From: Agrobacterium tumefaciens
GTDB lineage: Bacteria; Pseudomonadota; Alphaproteobacteria; Rhizobiales; Rhizobiaceae
Direction: 5' to 3'
NCBI GenBank assembly: GCA_025560025.1
Contig: CP048485.1
Span: 2,844,920 to 2,908,919 of the forward strand
DNA: 64,000 nt
This document shows positions 55,331-63,901 of this stretch, piece after piece; within the stretch, counting starts at the first letter, position 1; each line of letters opens with the position of its first letter. The position numbers and the translations under genes are program-made. Under the pieces are notes generated by a model. That model worked only from the letters and a program-made list of their open reading frames with translations, did no database searches and had not been told where the DNA came from.

Positions 55331-55434
55331 GAGCATTTTCAGGAAAAGTGCGCAGCGGTTTTCCGTCCGGAAATGCGGAAAAACAAAGAGCTAGAGCATT
55401 GAAGGTGATTACGTTTTCACCGGAAATGCTCTAG
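55331..55434. repeat. Rhizobiales-type intergenic repeat with terminal inverted repeat
   Basis: The sequence GAGCATTTTCAGGAAAAGTG, followed by GCGGTTTTCCGTCCGGAAAT and AAAAACAAAGAGCTAGAGCA, is a familiar pattern in agrobacterial and rhizobial intergenic DNA. Its end forms a hairpin, CTAGAGCATT (55391-55400) and AATGCTCTAG (55425-55434), with an inner GGTGA / TCACC. It lies between prfC and coaBC and may act as a transcript end or a mobile-like repeat. Confidence 0.65.
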
Positions 55435-55467
55435 TTTCCCCGTTAAACGGGAAACTGGTCCGGTATC

Positions 55468-56673
55468 ATGACGCTTTCAGGCAAACATATTCTTCTCATC
55501 ATCTCCGGCGGCATCGCGGCCTATAAGAGCCTTGATCTCATCCGCCGCCTGAAAGAGCGCGGCGCGAAGGTGACGCCTGTGATGACGAAGGGCGCCCAGG
55601 AATTCGTCACGCCGCTTGCCGTCGGCGCACTGTCCGCCACCCACGTTTTCACCGAGCTTTTTTCCAGACAGGACGAGCAGGATGTCGGGCATATCCGGCT
55701 TGCGCGCGACTGTGACCTCGTGCTGGTCGCGCCCGCCACTGCCGACCTGATGGCAAAGATGGCGCATGGGCTGGCTGACGATCTTGCCTCCACGATCCTT
55801 CTGGCGACCGATCGCAAGGTGCTGGTCGCACCTGCAATGAACCCGAAAATGTGGTCCGCCAGGCCGACAGCGCGCAATGTCGAAATGCTGAAAAAAGACG
55901 GCGTGTCTTTCATCGGCCCCATGGCGGGCGAGATGGCGGAAAAGGGTGAGGCGGGTCTTGGCCGCATGGCGGAGCCGTTGCAGATTGTCGAAGCCGTGGC
56001 GGCGCTGCTCGACGCTGGGCCGAAGCCTCTGAAGGGCAGGACGGCCATCGTCACCTCCGGCCCCACCCATGAGCCGATCGATCCGGTCCGTTACATCGCC
56101 AATCGCTCCTCCGGCAAGCAGGGCCATGCCATCGCAGCGGCGCTGGCGGAACTGGGAGCCGAGGTCACGCTGGTCTCCGGTCCGGTCACTATTGCCGATC
56201 CGGCGGGCGTTGCGACAATCCACGTTGAGCGCGCCGAGGAGATGCGCGATGCGGTGATTTCGAGACTGCCGGCGGATATTGCCGTCATGGTCGCGGCCGT
56301 CGCCGACTGGCGGGTGGCAGGCGCGTCGGAACAGAAGATCAAGAAGCAGCCGGGCGATGCCCCGCCTGCGCTGCAACTGACGGAGAATCCCGATATTCTC
56401 AAAACCGTTGGCCACCATGAAAAGCGCCCGAAACTGGTGGTGGGTTTCGCCGCCGAAACGCAGGATGTCGAAAAGAATGGTCGGGCCAAGCTGGAACGTA
56501 AGGGTGCAGATTATATCGTCGCCAATGATGTGTCCGCCGAAACCGGCATCATGGGAGGGGACCGCAACAGCGTGAAGATCATTTCGGCTGACGGTGTCGA
56601 GGCTTGGCCGGATCTGGACAAGGCAGACGTCGCAAAACGCCTGGCAGCCCTTATCGCGGAGAAACTGGCATGA
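55468..56673 (+). CDS. coaBC: Bifunctional phosphopantothenoylcysteine decarboxylase / phosphopantothenate--cysteine ligase
   Basis: 401-residue two-domain enzyme of coenzyme A synthesis. The N-terminal CoaC flavoprotein part has LIISGGIAAYKSLDLIRRLK, ATADLMAKMAHGLADDLAST and the PAMNPKMW motif; the C-terminal CoaB part has SGPTHEPIDPVRYIANRSSG and the Lys motif QKIKKQPGDAPPALQL. Length is normal. Its stop overlaps the next gene's start by 4 bp (ATGA). Confidence 0.97.
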   Translation: MTLSGKHILLIISGGIAAYKSLDLIRRLKERGAKVTPVMTKGAQEFVTPLAVGALSATHVFTELFSRQDEQDVGHIRLARDCDLVLVAPATADLMAKMAHGLADDLASTILLATDRKVLVAPAMNPKMWSARPTARNVEMLKKDGVSFIGPMAGEMAEKGEAGLGRMAEPLQIVEAVAALLDAGPKPLKGRTAIVTSGPTHEPIDPVRYIANRSSGKQGHAIAAALAELGAEVTLVSGPVTIADPAGVATIHVERAEEMRDAVISRLPADIAVMVAAVADWRVAGASEQKIKKQPGDAPPALQLTENPDILKTVGHHEKRPKLVVGFAAETQDVEKNGRAKLERKGADYIVANDVSAETGIMGGDRNSVKIISADGVEAWPDLDKADVAKRLAALIAEKLA

Positions 56674-57044
56674 GCCTGTTCGATCAAAAGACCTTCGACC
56701 GGTTGCTCGGCGAATGGCCGGGCGTGCGTTTTGTCGATCAGTGGGATTCCCATGTCGCCAAGGTCGGAGACAAGGTCTTTGCGGTGCTGGGAGAGCGAGT
56801 GGATTGGCGGCTTGTGGTGAAATGTTCGGAGGAAAGCTTCGAAATCCTCACCTCACTGGAAGGCATCGGTCAGGCGCCCTATTTCGCCAAACGCAAATGG
56901 GTGTCGATTGCCGACCATTCGCCGCTGGAGCAGGAAGAGCTGGAGCATTATGTGCGCCGCTCCTATGAGCTTGTCGCAGCCGGCCTGACGAAGAAGCTGC
57001 GGGGCGAACTGGGCATAGTGATCGACACTGCGCCCACGATATAG
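56670..57044 (+). CDS. MmcQ/YjbR family protein
   Basis: 124-residue small alpha/beta protein of the MmcQ/YjbR fold: MSLFDQKTFDRLLGEWPGVR, then VGDKVFAVLGERVDWRLVVK, and RKWVSIADHSPLEQEELEHY with the YjbR-type 'Lxxxf..RSYxLV' C-terminal helix (YVRRSYELVAAGLTKKLR). Related to CyaY-like DNA-binding domains; the role is unknown. Its start overlaps the coaBC stop as ATGA, so it is translationally coupled. Confidence 0.9.
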   Translation: MSLFDQKTFDRLLGEWPGVRFVDQWDSHVAKVGDKVFAVLGERVDWRLVVKCSEESFEILTSLEGIGQAPYFAKRKWVSIADHSPLEQEELEHYVRRSYELVAAGLTKKLRGELGIVIDTAPTI

Positions 57045-57053
57045 TTTCTCGTT

Positions 57054-57968
57054 TCAGTTGACCTTCTTGTCTTTGCCGATGATCTGGCGGACGCCTTCCT
57101 TGGTGAAGGGTTGCAAAAGCTGAGGCACAAATCCCTTCGCGATCTCACCCTTGATGCCGATATCGGTGGAAGAGGGCCGATCCGGATTGTGGTAGGAGCC
57201 GAAGATCACATCGAAGATGACGAGATTTTCGCCGTAATTGGTGTTTCCTTCCGGAAGCTGCTTTGAATGGTGCCACCGGTGCAGCCGCGGCGTGCTGAAC
57301 ACGTAGTCGAGCAGGCCGGTTTTCATGTCGACATTGCAGTGGGTCAGAATGCCGATGAAGGCGGTAACGGCCCCAAGCCACCAGAAAACCTGCAAAGGCG
57401 CGCCCATGAAATAAAGCGGTATCTGGCTGAGCGCGATCTTGAAAAGCGAGTCCGCCACATGAAAGCGGCCCGTATTGACCACCCACAGCCGCACAACGCT
57501 GTGGTGCAGGGCATGGAAACGCCAGAAGAACACGGTTTCATGCGCGATGCGGTGGGCCCAGTAGAGACCGAATTCGGCGATGGTGACCGCAAGTGCGACC
57601 TGAACCACCATCGGCAGATCGGAAGGCCACATGTCGAACCGCATGGCTGCAAGCGGTTGCAGCACATTGGCGGTGACCATTGGAAAGATCGCCCCCGCAA
57701 CGGCGGCAAGCTGGACAAGACCCTTGGTCAAAAGTGTGTGGCCAATGCTGGTTGCGGTTTCACCGTCACCCTCAAGCCATTCGACCTCATAGGGAATATA
57801 GCGTTCAAGAAGAAACAGAGCCATCACCGCACAGGCATAGACGGCGAGGAACCCCATTATCGGGTGGCTGCTCGTGAAGGCGACATAGGAGCCGGCAAGG
57901 CCGGAGAAAAACACCATCGGCCACGAAGCGTAGGTAAGGGCCTGTTTTATTGCCTGAGTTTTTGCCAT
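57054..57968 (-). CDS. Sterol desaturase/fatty acid hydroxylase family protein
   Basis: 304-residue integral membrane di-iron enzyme with several helices. The His clusters of the family are present: AHRIAHETVFFW, RFHALHHSVVRLWVV and LHRWHHSKQLPEGNTNYGEN, which hold the di-iron centre. It likely hydroxylates a lipid; the substrate is unknown. The start at 57968 (MAKTQAIKQAL) is chosen; an ATG at 57995 overlaps the upstream stop by 4 bp (ATGA) and is a reasonable alternative, adding nine residues. Confidence 0.92.
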   Translation of the reverse strand: MAKTQAIKQALTYASWPMVFFSGLAGSYVAFTSSHPIMGFLAVYACAVMALFLLERYIPYEVEWLEGDGETATSIGHTLLTKGLVQLAAVAGAIFPMVTANVLQPLAAMRFDMWPSDLPMVVQVALAVTIAEFGLYWAHRIAHETVFFWRFHALHHSVVRLWVVNTGRFHVADSLFKIALSQIPLYFMGAPLQVFWWLGAVTAFIGILTHCNVDMKTGLLDYVFSTPRLHRWHHSKQLPEGNTNYGENLVIFDVIFGSYHNPDRPSSTDIGIKGEIAKGFVPQLLQPFTKEGVRQIIGKDKKVN

Positions 57969-57991
57969 GAATCTCAATTCCCGTCCGGCAA

Positions 57992-58297
57992 TCATCTAAC
58001 ATCCAACCAGCGGCGCAGCTCCTCGCAGGATCGCGGTTGCCCGTCGCTGAAGCGCCCGTCCCGGCAGGGATCGGTTCGCATTGGCCGCGTCGGCCGATAA
58101 TAGTCCCATTCCCTGCGGCCATGCCTCTCGGTGCGCCGCAGTTCACGCTTCAGCTCGCCGCAACTGCGCGGTTTGCCATCACTCATGCGACCATCCTTAC
58201 AGGGGTCGTAAAACATATGTTCCGCCATCGCTTCAGGCGCTGACACCGGCTGAAGGCTGAGGAATATCGAAGCCGCCAGAAACGTGAGCAATCTCAT
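57992..58297 (-). CDS. Small secreted protein with a duplicated Cys motif
   Basis: 101-residue protein with a signal peptide (MRLLTFLAASIFLSLQPVSA-P). The mature part contains two copies of a 23-residue unit, DPCKDGRMSDGKPRSCGELK and DPCRDGRFSDGQPRSCEELR (17 of 23 positions identical when continued by R-x-L), each with two Cys separated by 12 residues, joined by a basic linker rich in Arg. The paired Cys suggest two small disulphide modules. It overlaps the desaturase's possible ATG. No family recognised. Confidence 0.8.
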   Translation of the reverse strand: MRLLTFLAASIFLSLQPVSAPEAMAEHMFYDPCKDGRMSDGKPRSCGELKRELRRTERHGRREWDYYRPTRPMRTDPCRDGRFSDGQPRSCEELRRWLDVR

Positions 58298-58427
58298 CGG
58301 TCACCTGTTCCGTTAAAAGATCAGGTGACTATTCCTCGTTAGATTGCATGAGCATGGCATGCTTCGATCATATTGGTCGGGCAGAGGCTTCCGGAGTGTG
58401 CGTGCTGCCCCCACGTTCGGCTCATTC

Positions 58428-60002
58428 TTAACTGATTCGGATTGCAATATAGAGAAGCGTCAGCGCAATCACCCAGAGCGCTGCCCGTCCCCATCTGGTA
58501 TGTCGCGCTTCCGCCTTGCCGATGGCTTCCGCCGTCTGTGCGTCGAAACGCAGGCCGTTTTCGCTCATATACATCAGGTCCGAATGCAGCTTCTCCGTCT
58601 TGGCGGCGATCTCGGGTGCTGCCTCCGCAAGCTTGAGAGCCGCCTTCACGCCGTCCTTCAGGTCGGTGACGATGCGTTTCGGCCCGAGATTATCCCTGAT
58701 CCAGCCGCCGACGACCGGATCAGCCGCCTTCCACATGTTGAAGCGCGGATTGAGCATGCGCGACACGCCCTCCACCACCACCATGGTCTTTTGCAGCATC
58801 ACCAGTTCCGGGCGCGTTTCCATGTCGAAGAGTTCGGTTACTTCAAACAGCAGCGTCAAAAGCTTGCCCATGGAGATCGTCTCGGCCGGCTGGCCGTGGA
58901 TCGGTTCGCCGATAGCGCGGATCGCCTGGGCGAAGCTGGCTTTATCGTGATGACCCGGCACATAACCGGCCTCGAAATGCACTTCCGCCACGCGCATGTA
59001 ATCGCGGGTGATGAAGCCGTAGAGGATTTCGGCGAGGAAACGGCGCTCCTTTTTGCCAAGGCGTCCGGCAATGCCCATATCGACGGCGACGATCTCGCCT
59101 TCAGCATCCACGAAGAGATTGCCGGGATGCATATCGGCATGGAAAAAGCCGTCGCGCAGCGTGTGGCGCAGGAAAGACTGGATCAGCGTGTCGGCGAGCT
59201 GGTTCAGGTCGTGACCGGCGGCCTTCAGCCCCTCGATATCCGACATCTTGACGCCGTCGATCCATTCCATGGTGACGACATCGCGGCCGGTGCGTTCCCA
59301 GTCGACCTCGGGAACGCGGAACCCGGGATCGTCCTTGGTGTTTTCCGCAAGTTCGGAAAGCGCGGCGGCCTCAAGCCGCAGATCCATCTCGATCTTGGTG
59401 GTCTGTTCCAGAGTGCGCGTCACTTCAACCGGGCGCAGGCGACGGGCGGAGCGGACGAAACGCTGTTGCAGGTCGGCGATCAGATACATCGCCTCGAGAT
59501 CGTTCTGGAAGCGCTGGCGCACACCGGGGCGGATGACCTTGACGGCCACCTTGCGTGGCCCTTTCGGCGTATCCACTATGGCCGGGTGAACCTGGGCGAT
59601 GGAAGCGGCGGCGATCGGATCGCCGAATTCCCTGTAAAGCTCCGAAACCGGGCGCCCGAGTGAACCTTCGATATTGGCCTTCGCCGCGGCTGCGGGAAAA
59701 AACGCCATGCGGTCCTGAAGGCTTGCGAGATCATCGGCAAAATCGGCGCCGACGACATCAGGCCTTGTGGCCAGAAACTGACCCATCTTCACATAGGAAG
59801 GGCCAAGCCGCTCGACAGCCGTGGCCAGCCGGTCACTGCGCTGCGCCCGCTTGGCCTTGCTGCGGGCGAAGGGCTTCAGCACCGCTTTCAGCAATTGTGC
59901 TGGTGCAGGCAGGTCATCGGACGGCAGTGCCAGCACAACGCCTTCGCGCACGAGAACCCAGCCAACCCTTGTGAGGCGGAAATATGCGCCCAAAGTGCTC
60001 AT
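58428..60002 (-). CDS. ubiB: UbiB family (ABC1/AarF) atypical kinase for ubiquinone synthesis
   Basis: 524-residue membrane-anchored atypical kinase/ATPase needed for ubiquinone synthesis. KxGQ motif YVKMGQFLATRPD, Ala-rich loop AAASIAQVHPAIV, invariant Lys in VKVIRPGVRQRFQ, catalytic HADMHPGNLFVDA (about 315-328) and AVDMGIAGRLGKKE. One C-terminal membrane segment (LWVIALTLLYIAIRIS). It follows ubiE on the same strand by 36 bp; ubiE-ubiB is the usual order. Confidence 0.96.
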   Translation of the reverse strand: MSTLGAYFRLTRVGWVLVREGVVLALPSDDLPAPAQLLKAVLKPFARSKAKRAQRSDRLATAVERLGPSYVKMGQFLATRPDVVGADFADDLASLQDRMAFFPAAAAKANIEGSLGRPVSELYREFGDPIAAASIAQVHPAIVDTPKGPRKVAVKVIRPGVRQRFQNDLEAMYLIADLQQRFVRSARRLRPVEVTRTLEQTTKIEMDLRLEAAALSELAENTKDDPGFRVPEVDWERTGRDVVTMEWIDGVKMSDIEGLKAAGHDLNQLADTLIQSFLRHTLRDGFFHADMHPGNLFVDAEGEIVAVDMGIAGRLGKKERRFLAEILYGFITRDYMRVAEVHFEAGYVPGHHDKASFAQAIRAIGEPIHGQPAETISMGKLLTLLFEVTELFDMETRPELVMLQKTMVVVEGVSRMLNPRFNMWKAADPVVGGWIRDNLGPKRIVTDLKDGVKAALKLAEAAPEIAAKTEKLHSDLMYMSENGLRFDAQTAEAIGKAEARHTRWGRAALWVIALTLLYIAIRIS

Positions 60003-60038
60003 GCTTATGCCTGTCTCCTGCTCTTGCCGGCCATTATC

Positions 60039-60815
60039 TTATAGCTTCCAGCCGGAATGCAGGGCGGCGATGCCGCCGGTGTAATTCGTATAGGTCACGC
60101 GGGAAAAGCCTGCGGTCCGGATCATCGCCGCGAAATCCTCCTGATTGGGGAATTTGCGGATCGACTCGACCAGATATTGATAGGGCTCTGCATCACCGGT
60201 GATCATCTTGCCGAATTGCGGAATGGCGTTGAACGACCATGCGTCATAGACGCGGTCGAGCAACGGCATTTCGACTTCGGAAAATTCCAGTACCAGCAGA
60301 CGCCCGCCACGCTTGAGCACACGGTGAGCCTCCTTCAGCGCCACATCGATGCGCGGCACGTTGCGAATGCCGAATGCGACCGTATAGGCATCGAATGTGT
60401 TTGCCTCGAAGGGCAGCTCCTCGGCATTCGCCTCCACGAAGGTCAGATTGTCGGAAAGCTTCTTTTTCGCCGCGCGCTCCTCGCCAACCGCCAGCATAGA
60501 GCCGTTAATGTCGAGAACGGTGGCATGCGCCAGACGATTGGAGGCTTCGACGATGCGGAAGGCGATATCGCCGGTGCCGCCCGCCACGTCCAGAACCTTG
60601 TAGGAGGCATCCTTGCGCGGCGAAAGCGAGGAGACCATGGCGTCTTTCCACAACCGGTGCATGCCAGCCGACATCACGTCGTTCATGATGTCGTAACGCT
60701 TGGCCACCTTGTGGAAGACCTCGTTGACCAGCCCCTGCTTCTTGCCTTCGTCCACCTTGTGGAAGCCATAGGACGTTTCCATGCCGCCTTGGGCAGTGGT
60801 ACGGGCGTCGGTCAT
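60039..60815 (-). CDS. ubiE: Bifunctional demethylmenaquinone/2-polyprenyl-1,4-benzoquinol methyltransferase
   Basis: 258-residue class I SAM methyltransferase adding the C-methyl group of ubiquinone. Motif [17 protein letters not shown], UbiE signature ENYDVMNDVMS-type (here [20 protein letters not shown]), and the C-terminal [15 protein letters not shown]. The N-terminal extension of about 12 residues before METSYGFH is typical. It is divergent from mutM. Confidence 0.97.
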   Translation of the reverse strand: MTDARTTAQGGMETSYGFHKVDEGKKQGLVNEVFHKVAKRYDIMNDVMSAGMHRLWKDAMVSSLSPRKDASYKVLDVAGGTGDIAFRIVEASNRLAHATVLDINGSMLAVGEERAAKKKLSDNLTFVEANAEELPFEANTFDAYTVAFGIRNVPRIDVALKEAHRVLKRGGRLLVLEFSEVEMPLLDRVYDAWSFNAIPQFGKMITGDAEPYQYLVESIRKFPNQEDFAAMIRTAGFSRVTYTNYTGGIAALHSGWKL

Positions 60816-60958
60816 CGTCTGTCTCCATATTTATTGCGTGGCGGACCATAGCGGAAACGCCATGGCGACGCTATCTGTTGCCGCATCGCCTGGGCGCGAC
60901 ATTTCGCGTGCACTGTATAGACCACATGGTCCTAACGATAAACTGCCGGATAAGCCAG

Positions 60959-61861
60959 ATGCCAGAATTGCCAGAAGTCGAAACCGTCAGACGCGGCCTT
61001 GCACCAGCCATGGAAGGAGCAAGCATCCGCAGGCTCCATCTCGGCCGTCCCGATTTGCGCTTTCCGTTCCCTGAGGATTTCGCGGCGCTGATCGAAGGCA
61101 AGACAATCATATCGCTCGGGCGCCGGGCGAAATATCTTTTGATCGAACTGGAGGACGGGCTGACCATCGTCGCTCATCTGGGCATGTCCGGCTCATTTCG
61201 TATTGAGGCGGAGATCGATGGGGCCGGTGACAGGGACGCGCCCGGCGCGTTTCATTATGCCCGTTCGAAAGACGGCAAGCATGACCATGTCGTCTTTCAT
61301 CTCGACAAGGGAGAAGAGCGCGTCTGCGTCATCTATAACGATCCGCGCCGCTTCGGTTTCATGCATCTTGTCGAGCGCAACAAGCTCGACCTTTACCCTG
61401 CCTTTGCGGAGCTCGGCCCGGAGCCGACCGGCAACGCGCTCAGCGCTGATTATCTGGCGAGCCGGTTTGACGGCAAAAGCCAGCCTTTGAAAAGCACGCT
61501 GCTGGATCAGAAGATCATTGCCGGTCTCGGCAATATCTATGTCTGCGAGGCGCTGTGGCGCGCGCACCTTTCACCCTTGCGGGCGGCGGGAACGCTGGTC
61601 ACGAAAACCGGCAAGCCGAAACCGCAGCTCGTCGATCTCACCGAAAAAATCCGCGACGTGATTGCGGACGCGATTGCCGCTGGCGGTTCTTCCCTGCGCG
61701 ACCATATACAGACGGATGGAACGCTTGGTTATTTCCAGCATTCCTTTTCGGTCTACGATCAGGAAGGCCAGCCTTGCCGGACACCCGGCTGCGGGGGTAC
61801 GGTTGAAAGGGTGGTGCAGGCTGGTCGTTCGACCTTCTATTGTGCCGCCTGCCAGAAATAG
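60959..61861 (+). CDS. mutM: Bifunctional DNA-formamidopyrimidine glycosylase/DNA-lyase (Fpg)
   Basis: 300-residue base-excision repair enzyme removing 8-oxoguanine and formamidopyrimidines. Start [14 protein letters not shown] with the catalytic Pro2 and Glu3 (ATG at 60959, after in-frame upstream codons that are not conserved), the [12 protein letters not shown] and [20 protein letters not shown] regions, and the C-terminal zinc finger with four Cys ([13 protein letters not shown]...FYCAACQK). Slightly longer than E. coli Fpg (269) because of an insertion around residues 85-110. Confidence 0.98.
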   Translation: MPELPEVETVRRGLAPAMEGASIRRLHLGRPDLRFPFPEDFAALIEGKTIISLGRRAKYLLIELEDGLTIVAHLGMSGSFRIEAEIDGAGDRDAPGAFHYARSKDGKHDHVVFHLDKGEERVCVIYNDPRRFGFMHLVERNKLDLYPAFAELGPEPTGNALSADYLASRFDGKSQPLKSTLLDQKIIAGLGNIYVCEALWRAHLSPLRAAGTLVTKTGKPKPQLVDLTEKIRDVIADAIAAGGSSLRDHIQTDGTLGYFQHSFSVYDQEGQPCRTPGCGGTVERVVQAGRSTFYCAACQK

Positions 61862-61894
61862 CTGAGTTGGAATAGCGGAGAAGGGGAGACTGCC

Positions 61895-62668
61895 GTGGAT
61901 TATGAAACGATACTGGTGGAGAAACGCGATGAGGTGGGCGTCATCACGCTCAACCGCCCCAAGGCGCTCAACGCTCTCAATTCGGTGCTTCTGAAAGAAC
62001 TGCGGCACATTCTTTCCTCATTTTCCGCTGACGATTCCATCGGTGCGATCATCATCACCGGATCGGAAAAGGCATTTGCCGCAGGCGCCGACATCAAGGA
62101 AATGCAGGGGCTGGATTTTGTCGACGCCTATGTCGGCGACTTCCTCGGCGGCTGGGAAGAGGTCGCAGCGACACGCAAGCCGGTCATCGCCGCAGTCTCA
62201 GGCTTTGCATTGGGCGGTGGGTGTGAGCTGGCGATGATGTGCGATTTCATCATCGCTTCGGACACGGCGAAATTCGGCCAGCCGGAAATCACGCTCGGCG
62301 TCATTCCCGGCATGGGCGGTTCGCAGCGGCTGACGAGGGCCGTGGGCAAGGCGAAGGCCATGGATCTGGTTCTGACCGGCCGCATGATGGATGCGGCGGA
62401 GGCCGAGCGCGCCGGTCTCGTGTCGCGGATCGTGCCGGCTGCAAATCTCATGGATGAGGCAGTGGAGGCAGCGACACGCATCGCCTCGCTGTCGCGCGCT
62501 TCCGTCCTCATGGCCAAGGAAAGTGTCAATCGCTCCTTCGAGGTCCCTCTGGCAGAGGGGCTCAGATATGAAAGACGATCCTTCCAGTCGCTCTTTGCAA
62601 CGGCGGATCAGAAGGAGGGCATGGCGGCCTTCGTCGAAAAGCGCAAACCCGCTTTCCGGAATCGCTAA
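61895..62668 (+). CDS. Enoyl-CoA hydratase
   Basis: 257-residue crotonase-fold enzyme, hydrating trans-2-enoyl-CoA. Oxyanion-hole segments [16 protein letters not shown] and [17 protein letters not shown], with catalytic Glu in [20 protein letters not shown]. The start is GTG at 61895 with AAGGGGAG upstream. It is 33 bp downstream of mutM. It lies in the mutM-ech-rpsT order conserved in Rhizobiales. Confidence 0.95.
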   Translation: MDYETILVEKRDEVGVITLNRPKALNALNSVLLKELRHILSSFSADDSIGAIIITGSEKAFAAGADIKEMQGLDFVDAYVGDFLGGWEEVAATRKPVIAAVSGFALGGGCELAMMCDFIIASDTAKFGQPEITLGVIPGMGGSQRLTRAVGKAKAMDLVLTGRMMDAAEAERAGLVSRIVPAANLMDEAVEAATRIASLSRASVLMAKESVNRSFEVPLAEGLRYERRSFQSLFATADQKEGMAAFVEKRKPAFRNR

Positions 62669-62863
62669 GGATTCGGAATATCGGCGCTTTTAAGCGTTTT
62701 GCGCGTTGACGGGCGTAAGCTTTAGCGGTATATGCCCGCCCACGGTTAAGGAAAGCCATCCGGCTTGTCCGAAATTACTCCCGCATTCTTGGGTTACGTG
62801 AGGTCGTAGAACGACCCGATCCTGTGGTTGCGGAATTTGGTTTGAATTCGAAGAGAGGCATAC

Positions 62864-63130
62864 ATGGCCAATACAACTTCGGCGAAAAAGGCGACCCGCA
62901 AGATCGCTCGCCGTACCGCAGTCAACAAGGCTCGCCGTTCGCGCGTTCGCGGCTTCATCCGCAAGGTCGAGGAAGCGATTGCTTCGGGCGATCTGGCAGT
63001 AGCCACCGAAGCTCTGAAGGCAGCTCAGCCCGAGATCCAGCGCGCCGCCACCCGGGGCGTTCTGCATGGCAACACCGCATCCCGCAAGGTGTCGCGTCTC
63101 GCACAGCGCGTTAAGGCCCTTTCCGCCTAA
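62864..63130 (+). CDS. rpsT: 30S ribosomal protein S20
   Basis: 88-residue S20, a basic helical protein binding 16S rRNA. Start [39 protein letters not shown] and the C-terminal [20 protein letters not shown], as in all S20. Preceded by AGAGAGG. Followed by a terminator and a long non-coding stretch; rpsT-dnaA order is conserved in this group. Confidence 0.98.
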   Translation: MANTTSAKKATRKIARRTAVNKARRSRVRGFIRKVEEAIASGDLAVATEALKAAQPEIQRAATRGVLHGNTASRKVSRLAQRVKALSA

Positions 63131-63901
63131 TCCGGCTAATCACAAATAATTATTCTAAAAGCCTGGTCTTTTGACCGGGCTTTTTGTGATTCTAACCACC
63201 TGTTAAGCAATCCTGCCGTAACGTGACAAACGCGTGTCAGATGGACGACAGGAAATATTGAATAAAAACAATATCTTGCCGGAGGTGTCTCTGGAAATGG
63301 GAGGCTTTCTCTACGGAAGTCCCGACGAGTTTTGAGTCAAGAAGATTTTTATTTTTTTGCCAAAATCGCCTCTTAAAAAATGCCAAAATTGAATCTCATT
63401 GATTCATAAGCGATTCTGCTTCGGACCTTGCCCGTGATGCAAAACGGTCTTTGCGAGTCAATGGCCGATCTGAGTTTTTGCAGAAAAAACGCCATTGATC
63501 TCTCCCCACGATCCTGCCTAAATGCATTTCAACAAGGGGTGCGGATCGCAGTCCACAGATTATCGTGATGATCACATCGACGGTATTCACCTTCTTGCTG
63601 GCGGGTCTTTCGAGGTCCGTTTTCTCAGGTCATGGAGCTTTTTGTGCCGTTTCGGTCTCGGAACGGGCGGGAGCTTTTTGTCCTCAAGAATGCGCCTTTA
63701 GGTTGTGATGAAAGGAGCGTCTTTAGCGTGTCGCAGGCCTCTCCATGAGGGGGAGGGAAATGGGATAACCGGCTCGCAAACGAGTAGAAGCCTTTGACGT
63801 TCTTTCGAGGGGAGCGCTGAAGGCAAGAATAATACGAGGGGGATCCCTGGCGATCGATTTTTGGTCGTCAGGCTATGATTGGCAATTTGAAAGGCGGCAA
63901 T
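63131..63901 (+). other. Long non-coding region upstream of putative dnaA, with clustered GANTC sites
   Basis: No supported gene. It contains the rpsT terminator, then GANTC (CcrM methylation) sites at 63188, 63334, 63391, 63401, 63412 and 63455 (six in 272 bp), an inverted repeat ATATTG-N8-CAATAT at about 63256-63275, and no clear DnaA box. It probably holds the dnaA promoter and a long leader. Confidence 0.6.
63157..63186 (+). terminator. Rho-independent terminator after rpsT
   Basis: Stem AAAAGCCTGGTC-TTTT-GACCGGGCTTTTT (one T-G pair) with a T run, 27 bp after the rpsT stop. Confidence 0.85.
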
